Assembly: GCF_028826105.1 (NCBI RefSeq)
Contig: NZ_JAQGPL010000001.1
Span: 1,886,501-1,950,500 of the forward strand
Source of the DNA: Paenibacillus humicola
Lineage (GTDB): Bacteria; Bacillota; Bacilli; Paenibacillales; Paenibacillaceae
Direction: 5' to 3'
DNA length: 64,000 bases
Position numbers and translations under genes: made by a program. How positions within the stretch are numbered: position 1 is the stretch's first letter; each line of letters opens with the position of its first letter. The notes beneath the pieces are model-generated. The model was given only the letters and a program-made list of their open reading frames with translations. It had not been told where the DNA came from and did no database searches. Below are positions 35,384-43,791 of the stretch, one piece after another.

Positions 35384-35421
35384 GCGCAGGCCACGAACGA
35401 TCGTGGCGTGCGCTTTTTATT
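35384..35421 (+). terminator. Leader terminator 1 (attenuator)
   Basis: Stem 35384-35396 with 35401-35413: GCGCA-G-GCCACGA, loop ACGA, TCGTGGC-G-TGCGC, with one G-G mismatch, then TTTTTATTT. It begins 37 nt after the leader ORF stop, close enough to be influenced by a stalled ribosome only through an upstream antiterminator pairing, which I could not define. Confidence 0.85.
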
Positions 35422-35429
35422 TCGATAAG

Positions 35430-35463
35430 AAGCACATCGCTCGCGGGGCGGTGTGCTTTTTTT
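35430..35463 (+). terminator. Leader terminator 2
   Basis: An 11-bp stem with one G-U pair: AAGCACATCGC (35430-35440), 7-nt loop, GCGGTGTGCTT (35448-35458), running into a seven-T tract. It is tandem to terminator 1 and 63 bp before the first exporter gene. Confidence 0.85.
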
Positions 35464-35525
35464 ACCGCATGGGAAAGGTTTGAATTTTGGGCAAAGTTTT
35501 CTAAGGGGAAGGGGGCAGCGCGGGC

Positions 35526-37289
35526 ATGCTTTCGGTTATCGGCAAGCTGGGCTGGTTTTTCAGGCTCGAGAAAAAAAGATATACGGTGGCGCTCGTTTTG
35601 CTGACGATTTGCGGCATTATCGAGGTATTCCCGCCGATGATGGTCGGCCGGTCGATCGATTCCATTCAGGACGGGAGCCTGACCTGGGGCGGCATGACGG
35701 CGACGCTCGTGCAGCTGGTCGTCCTCACGGCAATCGTCTACATCGTTTGTTATATTTGGATGTCGCAGCTGTTCGGCGGCGCATTCGTCATGGAACGTAT
35801 GATGCGGTCGCGGCTGATGAAGCATTTTTTGCGGATGACGCCGGTTTTTTACGAGAAAAACCGGACGGGCGACCTGATGGCCCGCGCAACGAACGATTTG
35901 CAGGCGGTATCGGTCACGGCCGGCTTCGGCATTCTGACGGTGATGGATTCGACGATCTGGATGGCGACGCTGCTCGTGACGATGATCGTCTTCGTATCCT
36001 GGAAGCTGACGCTCGTTGCGATTTTGCCGCTTCCGGTCATGGCCGTCCTGGTCGGCCTGTACGGCAAATGGATTCACCGCCGGTTTACCGAGGCGCAGAA
36101 CGCCTTCGGCGATATGAACGACAGCGTGCTGGAAACGATCGCCGGTACGCGCGTCATCCGCGCTTACGTGCAGGAGCGGGCGGCGGAAAGACGGTTCGGG
36201 GAGGTGACGGACGGCGTGCTGGCCAAAAATATCGCCGTCGTCCGCATCGATTCGCTCTTCGAGCCGACGGTTAAAATTTTTGTCGGGGCGAGCTACCTGA
36301 TCGGTCTCGGCTACGGTGCGTATCTCGTATACCACAACGAGCTGACGATCGGCGGGCTCGTATCGTTTAACGTGTACCTCGGCATGCTGATATGGCCGAT
36401 GTTCGCGATCGGGGAAATGATCAACATCATGCAGCGGGGCAACGCGTCGCTGGATCGGGTGAACGCGACGCTTGCCGTCAAGCCGGATGTGCCGGACCCG
36501 GAACAAGCGGCGCGGCCCGCGTCGCCGGGGCGGATCGAGTTCAAGGACGTGACGTTCCGTTATCCGTCCTCGAACGTCCTCAATCTGCAGGGCGTCACGC
36601 TGTCGATTCAGCCGGGCTGGACGCTCGGCATCGTCGGCCGCACCGGCAGCGGCAAGACGACGCTGATCCGGCAGCTGCTGCGGGAATACCCGCCGGGCCA
36701 AGGCACGATCGAGATCGGCGGCGTGCCGATCGAGCGCATTGACATGGATGTGCTGAAATCGTGGTACGGCTATGTGCCGCAGGAGCAGTTTCTGTTCTCG
36801 CGCACGGTCAAGAAAAATATTTTGTTCGGGCGGGCCGATGCGGAAGAGGCGGACCTGGAACGCGCGATTACCGCTTCGGCCTTCCGCAAGGACCTGAGGT
36901 TTTTGCCGGACGGCTTGTCGACGCTCGTCGGCGAGAAAGGCGTCGCGCTGTCCGGCGGCCAGAAGCAGCGGGTATCGATCGCGCGCGCGTTCATCGCCGA
37001 TCCGGAGATTCTGATGCTGGACGACGCGATGTCGGCGGTCGACGCCCGGACCGAGGCGGAAATCATTGCGAATGTTCGTGCCGAGCGAGCCGGCAAAACG
37101 ACGCTGATCGCCACGCACCGGCTGTCCGGCGTCCAGCACGCCGATTGGATCGTCGTGCTGGACGAAGGCCGGATTGCCGAGGAAGGCACGCACGAAACGC
37201 TCATGAAGCGGGGCGGCTGGTATAAAGAGCAGTTCGACCGCCAGCAATTGGAAGAAGGGGCGCAGCTGAAAGGAGCGAATAGCAAATGA
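35526..37289 (+). CDS. Heterodimeric ABC exporter subunit, BmrC (YheI)-like
   Basis: A 587-residue ABC exporter half: about six transmembrane helices (to about 320), then a nucleotide-binding domain with Walker A GRTGSGKTT, signature LSGGQKQR, Walker B ILMLDDAMSAVD and H-loop ATHRLS. The catalytic Glu after Walker B is Asp (LDDAM), as expected for the subunit contributing the degenerate site of BmrCD-type heterodimers. Length fits BmrC (about 585). A GGGGAAGGGGG ribosome site precedes ATG 35526. It lies downstream of the attenuator leader and overlaps the partner gene by 4 bp. Probably multidrug efflux. Confidence 0.9.
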   Translation: MLSVIGKLGWFFRLEKKRYTVALVLLTICGIIEVFPPMMVGRSIDSIQDGSLTWGGMTATLVQLVVLTAIVYIVCYIWMSQLFGGAFVMERMMRSRLMKHFLRMTPVFYEKNRTGDLMARATNDLQAVSVTAGFGILTVMDSTIWMATLLVTMIVFVSWKLTLVAILPLPVMAVLVGLYGKWIHRRFTEAQNAFGDMNDSVLETIAGTRVIRAYVQERAAERRFGEVTDGVLAKNIAVVRIDSLFEPTVKIFVGASYLIGLGYGAYLVYHNELTIGGLVSFNVYLGMLIWPMFAIGEMINIMQRGNASLDRVNATLAVKPDVPDPEQAARPASPGRIEFKDVTFRYPSSNVLNLQGVTLSIQPGWTLGIVGRTGSGKTTLIRQLLREYPPGQGTIEIGGVPIERIDMDVLKSWYGYVPQEQFLFSRTVKKNILFGRADAEEADLERAITASAFRKDLRFLPDGLSTLVGEKGVALSGGQKQRVSIARAFIADPEILMLDDAMSAVDARTEAEIIANVRAERAGKTTLIATHRLSGVQHADWIVVLDEGRIAEEGTHETLMKRGGWYKEQFDRQQLEEGAQLKGANSK

Positions 37290-39394
37290 GCATGGAAACG
37301 CCGGAACTCGAGGCGCTCGATCTGGACATCGACCAGGCGGCAGGCAGCAAGGGCGAGACGGTCAGGCGGCTGCTCCGGTACGCGGGGAGCGTCAAGCTGC
37401 CGCTGCTGCTGGCGCTCCTCATGCTGGCGATTGCCGTCGGCACGGAGCTGGCAGGGCCGCTCGTCGCCAAACGGCTGATCGACGTCCACATCACGGGCAT
37501 CGAGCAGCCGTGGTATGAAACCGCGGATCGCGGACCGTATTCGGCCGCCTACGACGGGCGCTTCTTTAAAAGGGCGGACCACTTCCGAAGCGGCGAAGCG
37601 CGCGGCGCGGAGGTCCGTATTTTGCAGGTAGGCCGCGGCTATTATTTCATCCCGTCGGCCATCGCGTTCGACGGCAGCCGGACCGCGGAGGCGAACGGCA
37701 CGGTCCGGATTGCGCAGGGCAACCGGAGCGAATCGTACCGGGCGCAGCAGCTGGCAACGGCGGAGCTGTTCCGCTTCTTCCGGCCGGAGCTGGACGGCCT
37801 GCTGCGGCTGGTCTGGTTTTACTTCGGCCTGCTGGTGCTGTCGGCCGCGTTCTCGTACGGCCAGCGGTACTTCCTGCAGGCGTCGGCCAACCGGGTCATC
37901 CGCAATATGCGCCGGGACGTGTTCCGACATATCAACCGGCTGCCGGTCCGCTACTTCGATAACCTGCCCGCGGGCAAAGTCGTTTCGCGCATCACGAACG
38001 ACACGGAGGCGATCCGCGAGCTGTATGTGACGGTGCTGGCCAACTTTTTCTCGGGCGCCATTTATATGACAGGCGTGTTTATCGCGCTGTTCCTGCTGGA
38101 TACCCGTTTGGCGGCGATCTGCCTGTTCATCGTCCCGGTACTGGCCGTTTGGATATATGTGTACGGCCGGATTGCCAAAGGGTACAACCGCGTGATCCGC
38201 TCCAGCCTGAGCGAGATCAACGGCCGCATCAACGAGTCGATCCAGGGCATGAACGTGATCCGCGCCTTCCGCAAAGAGCAGGCGATGGAGCGGGAATTCG
38301 AAGCGTATAATACGCATAATTATGTGTACAAGAAAAAACTGCTGAGCTTAAACGCGCTCACCGGCCACAACTTGGTCAATGTCGTGCGCAATGCGGCGTA
38401 CGTGGCGCTGATCTGGTTTTTCGGCGGAGGATCGCTGTCCGGGCCCGGCGCGTTCGTCACGCTGGGCGTGCTGTATGCCTTTGTCGATTACGTGAACCGG
38501 CTGTTTCAGCCGATCGTCAACATCGTGAATCAGCTGCCGAATCTGGAGACGGCGCTCGTGTCCGCGGAACGCGTATTCGTGCTGCTGGACGAAGCGGGCG
38601 AAGACGTATCCGACGAGACGATGCCGCGATATAAAGGAAACGTGGCGTTCGAGCAAGTCCGCTTCGGCTACAAGGAAGCGGAGACGGTGCTGAAGAATAT
38701 TACGTTCGAAGCGCGGCAGGGCCAGACGGTCGCTTTGATCGGCCACACCGGTTCGGGAAAAAGCTCGATCATCAACCTCCTGTTCCGCTTCTACGACCCG
38801 GACAGCGGCCGCATCACGATCGACGGAGCCGATATCCGCTCGATTCCGCGCCAAACGATGCGGCGTCATATGGGGATTGTGCTCCAGGACCCGTTTCTGT
38901 TCACCGGCACGATCGCTTCCAATATTTCGATGGACGATCCGTCCATCACCCGGGAGCGGATCGAGCAAGCGCTGCGGGAGGTCGGCGGCGACCGGCTGCT
39001 CAAAAGTTTGCCGAAAGGCATCGACGAGCCGGTAATCGAGAAAGGCGGCACGCTGTCGGCCGGACAGCGACAGCTCATCTCGTTCGCGCGGGCGCTGGCG
39101 TTCGATCCCGCCATTCTCATTCTGGACGAAGCGACCTCCAACATCGATACCGAGACGGAATCGATCATTCAGGAGGCGCTCGACGTGGTGAAGCGGGGCC
39201 GGACGACGTTCGTCATCGCGCACCGCCTGTCGACGATCCGCAGCGCCGATCTTATTCTCGTGCTCGACCGGGGTGAGATCGTGGAACGCGGCAATCATGA
39301 GTCGTTATTGCGGCTGAAGGGTAAATATGAACAAATGTACCGGCTGCAAATGGGTGAACGGGCAGGCGAAGAGAGACAGCCGAATGTAGTCTGA
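37286..39394 (+). CDS. Heterodimeric ABC exporter subunit, BmrD (YheH)-like
   Basis: A 702-residue partner of the preceding subunit. It has an N-terminal cytosolic stretch, a first helix (about 33-58), then an extracytoplasmic insertion (about 65-155) before the next helix, the extra domain that makes BmrD longer than BmrC. The nucleotide-binding domain has Walker A GHTGSGKSS, signature LSAGQRQL (LSAGQ rather than LSGGQ), Walker B ILILDEATSNID with the catalytic Glu, and H-loop IAHRLS. The start overlaps the upstream stop (ATGA). Together the two subunits form one asymmetric exporter in the cytoplasmic membrane. Confidence 0.9.
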   Translation: MSMETPELEALDLDIDQAAGSKGETVRRLLRYAGSVKLPLLLALLMLAIAVGTELAGPLVAKRLIDVHITGIEQPWYETADRGPYSAAYDGRFFKRADHFRSGEARGAEVRILQVGRGYYFIPSAIAFDGSRTAEANGTVRIAQGNRSESYRAQQLATAELFRFFRPELDGLLRLVWFYFGLLVLSAAFSYGQRYFLQASANRVIRNMRRDVFRHINRLPVRYFDNLPAGKVVSRITNDTEAIRELYVTVLANFFSGAIYMTGVFIALFLLDTRLAAICLFIVPVLAVWIYVYGRIAKGYNRVIRSSLSEINGRINESIQGMNVIRAFRKEQAMEREFEAYNTHNYVYKKKLLSLNALTGHNLVNVVRNAAYVALIWFFGGGSLSGPGAFVTLGVLYAFVDYVNRLFQPIVNIVNQLPNLETALVSAERVFVLLDEAGEDVSDETMPRYKGNVAFEQVRFGYKEAETVLKNITFEARQGQTVALIGHTGSGKSSIINLLFRFYDPDSGRITIDGADIRSIPRQTMRRHMGIVLQDPFLFTGTIASNISMDDPSITRERIEQALREVGGDRLLKSLPKGIDEPVIEKGGTLSAGQRQLISFARALAFDPAILILDEATSNIDTETESIIQEALDVVKRGRTTFVIAHRLSTIRSADLILVLDRGEIVERGNHESLLRLKGKYEQMYRLQMGERAGEERQPNVV

Positions 39395-39400
39395 CGACAT

Positions 39401-39444
39401 TGTAACCTTTTTGCAACCCTATGATATCCCGATTCGTTTATAGT
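39401..39444 (+). promoter_or_regulatory. WalR-like box and -10 element before the secreted-protein gene
   Basis: TGTAAC (39401-39406), 5 bp, TGCAAC (39412-39417): an 11-bp direct repeat that fits the WalR consensus TGTWAH-N5-TGTWAH except for one base. A TATAGT -10 follows at 39439-39444 with no recognisable -35, as in response-regulator-activated promoters where the box covers the -35 region. Confidence 0.45.
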
Positions 39445-39491
39445 AAGGCAAGAAGCCGCAAACGGCAGAAGAATCGAAGGGGATGTTTCGT

Positions 39492-40007
39492 ATGAAAAGG
39501 TCGGCGCTGATCGTATCGATTGTAACCGGATGTTTGTTGTTCTTCATCGCGACGGCGTATGCGGTCGGCAAGAACGAATACACGCCCGTGCCCAAATCAC
39601 CGGAGACGACGACGGTCTATATCGACCGGATCGACGCCAAAGGCGGGTCCGTCGTGCTGACGGTGGACGACATTCAGTGGTACGAAGGGAAAGCGGCCGA
39701 CGAGCAGTTTCTGAAGCGCGAAAAGGATTCCGGTCTGGACGGCGCTCCGGACGGTTATTATATCGTTAACGACGACAAGACGACCCGCCGGCTGACGGTC
39801 GATCCGAATGCCGTCGTGCTGATGCAAATTTACGATCATACCGGCAATATCGACGATGTGACGACGAACTGGAACGAGAAGGTGTCGCTTTCCAAATTCG
39901 TTTCGATTTACCGCAATAACAAGCTGATCGACATGCGCGATTACCCGTTTCATGTGACGGTGGAGAACGGCAAAGTCGTGAAAATCGTTCAGCAGTATAT
40001 CCCGTAA
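39492..40007 (+). CDS. Small secreted protein of unknown function
   Basis: A 171-residue protein with a signal peptide (MKRSALIVSIVTGCLLFFIATAYA, likely cleavage after AYA near residue 24) and a mature beta-rich domain without Cys: TTVYIDRIDAKGGSVVLTVDDIQWYEG, DGYYIVNDDKTTRRLTVDPNAVVLMQI, and a charged C-terminus ending VKIVQQYIP. No known family is recognised. ATG 39492 is preferred over 39483 because AAGGGG would abut the earlier start. It is monocistronic, between a WalR-like promoter and a terminator; a role at the cell envelope is an inference from that. Confidence 0.7.
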   Translation: MKRSALIVSIVTGCLLFFIATAYAVGKNEYTPVPKSPETTTVYIDRIDAKGGSVVLTVDDIQWYEGKAADEQFLKREKDSGLDGAPDGYYIVNDDKTTRRLTVDPNAVVLMQIYDHTGNIDDVTTNWNEKVSLSKFVSIYRNNKLIDMRDYPFHVTVENGKVVKIVQQYIP

Positions 40008-40022
40008 ATCGGCACAACGCCG

Positions 40023-40068
40023 AAAAGCCTTCAAATTCGCCCAAGCGGGCGGAGTTTGAAGGCTTTTT
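40023..40068. terminator. Bidirectional terminator between the secreted protein and the GH18 gene
   Basis: A 13-bp stem: AAAAGCCTTCAAA (40023-40035) with TTTGAAGGCTTTT (40055-40067) and an inner CGCCC/GGGCG pairing. A-runs and T-runs flank it, so it serves both convergent genes. Confidence 0.9.
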
Positions 40069-40092
40069 CGTTATCACCGGACTTTTTTGCGG

Positions 40093-41343
40093 TCAGTCGA
40101 GCACGACGGCGTTCCCGATCCGCTTCATGGCGTCGTCCCCGATCAGGCCGAGCCGCCAAAGCGCGATCCCTTTCAGTCCGTAGCGCTTGGCCAGGCCGAT
40201 TTTGGCGTCAACGGTCTGCGCGTTTTCGCTCCCCATGGAAATGCCGAGGACAAGCTTGTTTTTCGGAGCCTGCTGCAGCGCGAGCCGGATCGCTTCGTCG
40301 ACACGGTTCAGCGGCTCCGGGCCTTTCTCGTATGAATACCCGTACGCCATAATAATCAGCTCGTCGGCATACCCGGCCAGCGTCTTGTAATCGTAGCCTT
40401 GATACGAGCCGTTGAGCGGATGGAGGGCGAGCGACAGCTTCAGCCCGGCCGCTTTCGCACGGCTGCCGACAAGCCGGACAAAGGCGTTATACGATTTTTG
40501 CACAGCCGTCTTGTCGCCCGTCAGCCCGAGTCCCTCGAAATCGAGCGTAATGCCGGCAAAACCGCTCTCTGCCGCCAGATTGACCATGTCCTGAACCGCC
40601 TGCTGCTGCAGGGAAGCGTCGCCTAGCAGCTTCGTCAGCTCGCCGCTTCCGTCCTTGGCGACGACCATCAGCTGCGGGGCGGTACCGCCTTTAGCGGCAT
40701 CGGTCACGAGCGACTCCGGCGTCACGTCGCCGGCCGGCTGCGGCCAGTAATAGTCCTTGCCCTTGACGGTCAGCTTGCCGTCTCCGCCGATGCTCGCCCA
40801 GCCGAACGAAACGGAATCGAATCGGTCGATCAGCTCGTGTTCGTCGAAGGAAGCAAGCGCGTAAAAGGCCTCCGTGTACATCTCTGCCGCAGGTGATACA
40901 ATAGAAACGGTACGCGCAGCGCCGTCCCAGGACGTTTTCGCCCCGAACTGGCTGCCGAAGAAGCTGAGCGGCACGAGAATCGACCCGCTTCGCGCCATCG
41001 GCGCGACGGGAAGCTGAACGCTTCGGCCGTCGACAAACGCGGTTTTGCTGTTTTGCTTCAGCAGGACCTGCTTTTTGCTGCCGCCGGACGTTTTGTCGGC
41101 GGTGATCGTATGCGTCTTATTGTCCCAGCTCACGCTGATCTGCAGCGCTTCGGCGATCGCCCGGAACGGAACCATCGTCGTGCCCCGCACGATTTCGGGT
41201 GAAACCGGAAACGGAAGCGGATAACCATCCAGCACAATCGTCGTTGCCGGCTGCGCGGCGCCTGCCGCTGCGGCCGCCTGCGAGCCGGCCAGCAGCATGA
41301 CCATGGAGCAGCCGATCAGGGACAAGCGTTTCCCCAGATTCAT
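40093..41343 (-). CDS. Secreted GH18-like protein with copper-amine-oxidase-N domain
   Basis: A 416-residue protein: signal peptide (MNLGKRLSLIGCSMVMLLAGSQAAAAA), a copper amine oxidase N-like domain (about 35-150; IVLDGYPLPFPVSPEIVRGTTMVPFRAIAEAL, a frequent envelope module in Paenibacillaceae), then a GH18 TIM barrel (about 155-416). The catalytic signature is GITLDFEGLG, keeping Asp and the acid Glu of D-x-E as in spore-cortex-lytic SleL/YaaH enzymes. The usual LysM repeats are absent. Probably acts on peptidoglycan or chitin-like glycans outside the cell. AGGAGAG precedes the ATG. Monocistronic. Confidence 0.87.
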   Translation of the reverse strand: MNLGKRLSLIGCSMVMLLAGSQAAAAAGAAQPATTIVLDGYPLPFPVSPEIVRGTTMVPFRAIAEALQISVSWDNKTHTITADKTSGGSKKQVLLKQNSKTAFVDGRSVQLPVAPMARSGSILVPLSFFGSQFGAKTSWDGAARTVSIVSPAAEMYTEAFYALASFDEHELIDRFDSVSFGWASIGGDGKLTVKGKDYYWPQPAGDVTPESLVTDAAKGGTAPQLMVVAKDGSGELTKLLGDASLQQQAVQDMVNLAAESGFAGITLDFEGLGLTGDKTAVQKSYNAFVRLVGSRAKAAGLKLSLALHPLNGSYQGYDYKTLAGYADELIIMAYGYSYEKGPEPLNRVDEAIRLALQQAPKNKLVLGISMGSENAQTVDAKIGLAKRYGLKGIALWRLGLIGDDAMKRIGNAVVLD

Positions 41344-41357
41344 TTGATCTCTCCTAA

Positions 41358-41395
41358 TCTATGAAATTACTTCAATAGTATACCAGTTTCATAGA
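41358..41395. promoter_or_regulatory. Perfect 9-bp inverted repeat between divergent genes
   Basis: TCTATGAAA (41358-41366) and TTTCATAGA (41387-41395) with 20 bp between. It spans the 79-bp gap between the GH18 gene and the YjbR-like gene and contains TATACT (minus strand), a possible -10 for the GH18 gene. An operator or a leader hairpin are both possible. Confidence 0.45.
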
Positions 41396-41422
41396 AGGCA
41401 AATAAAGAGGAGGCCTATCCGG

Positions 41423-41797
41423 ATGAAACATCGGCCGATTGAATCAAAAGAAGGGCTGGCCATGGTGGAGCGGTTCGGGGCTTACTGCATGTCGCTGCCG
41501 GGGACGGAGGAGGAAATCGACGGTTTCGGGCACACTTCTTTTCGCGTCAAGGACAAGCCGTATGTTCGATTGGGCGAAGGAGGGGGCAGAGGACCGGGAA
41601 TGACGATCCGGACACTTCCGGAAACGCAGGAAGTGCTGCTCCGGCAGCCTTATTACGAGAAGCCGATGTATATCGGCCGGCACGGCTGGGTATCGCTGCG
41701 CGCGAGCGATCCGGTCCCATGGGAGGAAATTCAAGGGCTTGTATGGGAAGCTTACTGCCGTACCGCTCCGAAGCGTTTATGGAAGGAACGGCATTAG
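41423..41797 (+). CDS. MmcQ/YjbR family protein
   Basis: A 124-residue protein of the YjbR/MmcQ family: LPGTEEEIDGFGHTSFRVKDKPYVRLGE, then LRQPYYEKPMYIGRHGWVSLRA and WEEIQGLVWEAYCRTAPKRL. The fold resembles a DNA-binding cyt-like domain, but the function in cells is unknown. GAGGAGG 9 nt before the ATG fixes the start. A promoter for the queuosine genes follows its stop. Confidence 0.85.
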   Translation: MKHRPIESKEGLAMVERFGAYCMSLPGTEEEIDGFGHTSFRVKDKPYVRLGEGGGRGPGMTIRTLPETQEVLLRQPYYEKPMYIGRHGWVSLRASDPVPWEEIQGLVWEAYCRTAPKRLWKERH

Positions 41798-41807
41798 CGA
41801 AGCGCGT

Positions 41808-41837
41808 TTGGCGGCTCTTGACCGCCCATGCTATAAT
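41808..41837 (+). promoter_or_regulatory. Predicted promoter of queD-queE-queC
   Basis: TTGGCG (41808-41813), 18-bp spacer, perfect TATAAT (41832-41837). The leader to queD is only about 30 nt, too short for a preQ1 riboswitch, which many queuosine operons of Firmicutes carry. Confidence 0.6.
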
Positions 41838-41870
41838 GAAGGGTACTGCAAAACGCGAGGTGATTAACCG

Positions 41871-42353
41871 ATGACCTACGAAATTCCGAAACGGATCCAG
41901 CGGCTCGGCGAGGATATACAGGAGAGCCAGCTGCGTTACCATAACCGGCGGGTGCTCGTATCGAAGGAGTTTACGTTCGACAGCGCCCATCACCTGCATT
42001 TATATGAAGGAAAATGCAAAAGCCTGCACGGCCATACGTACAAGCTTCAGACGATTTTATCGGGAGCCGCGGACCGACGGGGAATCGCGATCGATTTTGC
42101 CGATATGAAGCGGATCGCCAAGGAGCGGATCGTCGACAGGCTGGACCACCGGTATTTAAACGAGGCGCTTCCCCCAATGAATACGACGGCCGAAAATATG
42201 GTCGTCTGGATGTACGAGCAGCTTGACGGCGCGCTGCGCGAGGAAGGGTATTACCCGAATGTGCGCGTCGAGGAAATCCGGCTTTGGGAGACGCCGACCA
42301 GCTACGCGGCCGTCACCCGCGCAATGATGGAGGCGGATGAGGATGAAAGCTGA
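41871..42353 (+). CDS. queD: 6-carboxy-5,6,7,8-tetrahydropterin synthase
   Basis: A 160-residue protein. The zinc ligands are the His of FDSAHHL and HGH in CKSLHGHTYKL, with the catalytic Cys in the same motif; LDHRYLNE and the C-terminal EIRLWETPTSYA complete the QueD pattern. It converts dihydroneopterin triphosphate to 6-carboxytetrahydropterin in the queuosine pathway. The first 30 residues (to RRVLVSKEF) extend beyond short homologues. It is the first gene of queD-queE-queC and overlaps queE by 11 nt. Confidence 0.93.
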   Translation: MTYEIPKRIQRLGEDIQESQLRYHNRRVLVSKEFTFDSAHHLHLYEGKCKSLHGHTYKLQTILSGAADRRGIAIDFADMKRIAKERIVDRLDHRYLNEALPPMNTTAENMVVWMYEQLDGALREEGYYPNVRVEEIRLWETPTSYAAVTRAMMEADEDES

Positions 42354-43059
42354 AGCGGCGCGGCGGGAACGCGATCTGCTCGAGAGCCGGCTGCCGATGG
42401 TGGAAATATTCGAGACCGTCGAGGGCGAGGGCACGCGCGCAGGGTTCCCGACCGTTTTTGTCCGGCTGTTCGGCTGCAATTTGCGCTGTGTCTGGTGCGA
42501 TACGACGTACAGCTATCCGCCGGCGGAAGCGGAGTTCACGATGACGATCGGCGAGATCGTACGCCAGGTGGAGGAACGCTATCGCTCAGCGCACATATGC
42601 TTGACCGGAGGCGAGCCGCTGCTGTACGGCGAGCGGTCGGCGGCGCTGCTCGGCGCGCTTTGCGGGATCGAACGGATCCGCGACGTGCACGTGGAAACGA
42701 ACGGCGCCGTCGATCTGCGGCCGTTTCTCGAAACGGTAAGCTCGCCGAAGGCACGGTACATCATGGATTACAAGCTGCCGGATTCCGGGGAAAACGATAA
42801 CATGGCGCACGGCAACTTCGCCCTGCTGAGGCCGCAGGACGAAGTGAAATTCGTCATTGCGAGCGAGCGCGATTTCGACGCGGCGGTCGAGACGCTGCGC
42901 GCCTTCCCGACAAAGGCGCTGCCGCTGTTTAGCCCCGTGTGGGAAACGATGCCGCCCGCCCGGCTTGTCGAACGGATGCTTGCGGCAGGCTTGTCCGGCG
43001 TGAAGCTGAACATGCAGCTGCACAAAATCATTTGGGACCCGGCGAAACGGGGAGTTTAA
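42343..43059 (+). CDS. queE: 7-carboxy-7-deazaguanine synthase (radical SAM)
   Basis: A 238-residue radical SAM enzyme: IFETVEGEGTRAGFPTVFVRLFGCN, cluster-binding CNLRCVWC (C-x3-C-x2-C), LTGGEPLLYG for SAM binding and VHVETNGAV. It contracts carboxytetrahydropterin to 7-carboxy-7-deazaguanine. ATG 42343 is preferred because GGAGG lies 9 nt before it, while ATG 42337 is only 3 nt from it. The gene starts inside the 3' end of queD. Confidence 0.93.
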   Translation: MKAEAARRERDLLESRLPMVEIFETVEGEGTRAGFPTVFVRLFGCNLRCVWCDTTYSYPPAEAEFTMTIGEIVRQVEERYRSAHICLTGGEPLLYGERSAALLGALCGIERIRDVHVETNGAVDLRPFLETVSSPKARYIMDYKLPDSGENDNMAHGNFALLRPQDEVKFVIASERDFDAAVETLRAFPTKALPLFSPVWETMPPARLVERMLAAGLSGVKLNMQLHKIIWDPAKRGV

Positions 43060-43084
43060 GGAAGGACACAGCGGGGGAGAAGCG

Positions 43085-43777
43085 ATGAAAAAAGCGGTCA
43101 TTATTTTGAGCGGCGGGCTGGACAGCACAACCTGTATGGGCTTCGCCAAAGAAGCGGGGTACGAGCTGTACCCGATCACATTCGATTACGGGCAGCGCCA
43201 CCGGATCGAGCTGGACCATGCGCGCAGCGTCGCGGAGCACTACGGCGTGGAGGACCGGTTCAAGCTCGTCAAGCTCGGCTTTTTGCGCGAATTCGGCGGC
43301 AGCGCGCTGACCGATGACACGATCGAGGTGCCCGTCGGAGGAACGGACCCGATTCAGGGAGAGCCGGGCGAAATCCCGGTGACCTATGTGCCGGGGCGCA
43401 ACCTGATGTTTCTGTCGATTGCCGCGTCGTACGCGGAGGCGCTGGGAGCCGAAGCCGTCTATATCGGGGTGAATGCACTCGATTACAGCGGTTATCCGGA
43501 CTGCCGGCCGGAGTTTATCGCGAAGGTGCAGGAAGTGATCGAATACGCGACGAAGGCCGGCGCGGAAGGCAGGCCGATCCGGATCGAAACGCCTCTGGTC
43601 CATTTGACGAAAGCGGAAATTATCCGCGAAGGCACGCGGATGGGCGTACCGTACCGGCTCACGACTTCCTGCTACAACGGCGAAGAGAAGGCATGCGGCG
43701 TATGCGACAGCTGCCGTCTGCGGCTGAAGGGCTTTGCCGAAGCGGGACTTGTGGATCCGATCCCTTACCAATCTTAA
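43085..43777 (+). CDS. queC: 7-cyano-7-deazaguanine synthase
   Basis: A 230-residue protein: PP-loop ATP pyrophosphatase motif LSGGLDSTT at the N-terminus, YVPGRNLMFLSIAASYAEA, YIGVNALDYSGYPDCRPEF, and the C-terminal zinc site CYNGEEKACGVCDSC. It makes preQ0 from 7-carboxy-7-deazaguanine with ammonia and ATP. It starts 25 nt after queE behind GGGGGAGAAG. queF, which would reduce preQ0 to preQ1, is not in this cluster. Confidence 0.95.
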   Translation: MKKAVIILSGGLDSTTCMGFAKEAGYELYPITFDYGQRHRIELDHARSVAEHYGVEDRFKLVKLGFLREFGGSALTDDTIEVPVGGTDPIQGEPGEIPVTYVPGRNLMFLSIAASYAEALGAEAVYIGVNALDYSGYPDCRPEFIAKVQEVIEYATKAGAEGRPIRIETPLVHLTKAEIIREGTRMGVPYRLTTSCYNGEEKACGVCDSCRLRLKGFAEAGLVDPIPYQS

Positions 43778-43791
43778 AATAAAGCCGCGCG

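Noticed and set aside
41838..41870. preQ1 riboswitch before queD
   Set aside because: The leader is only about 30 nt and shows no pseudoknot-like C-rich loop.
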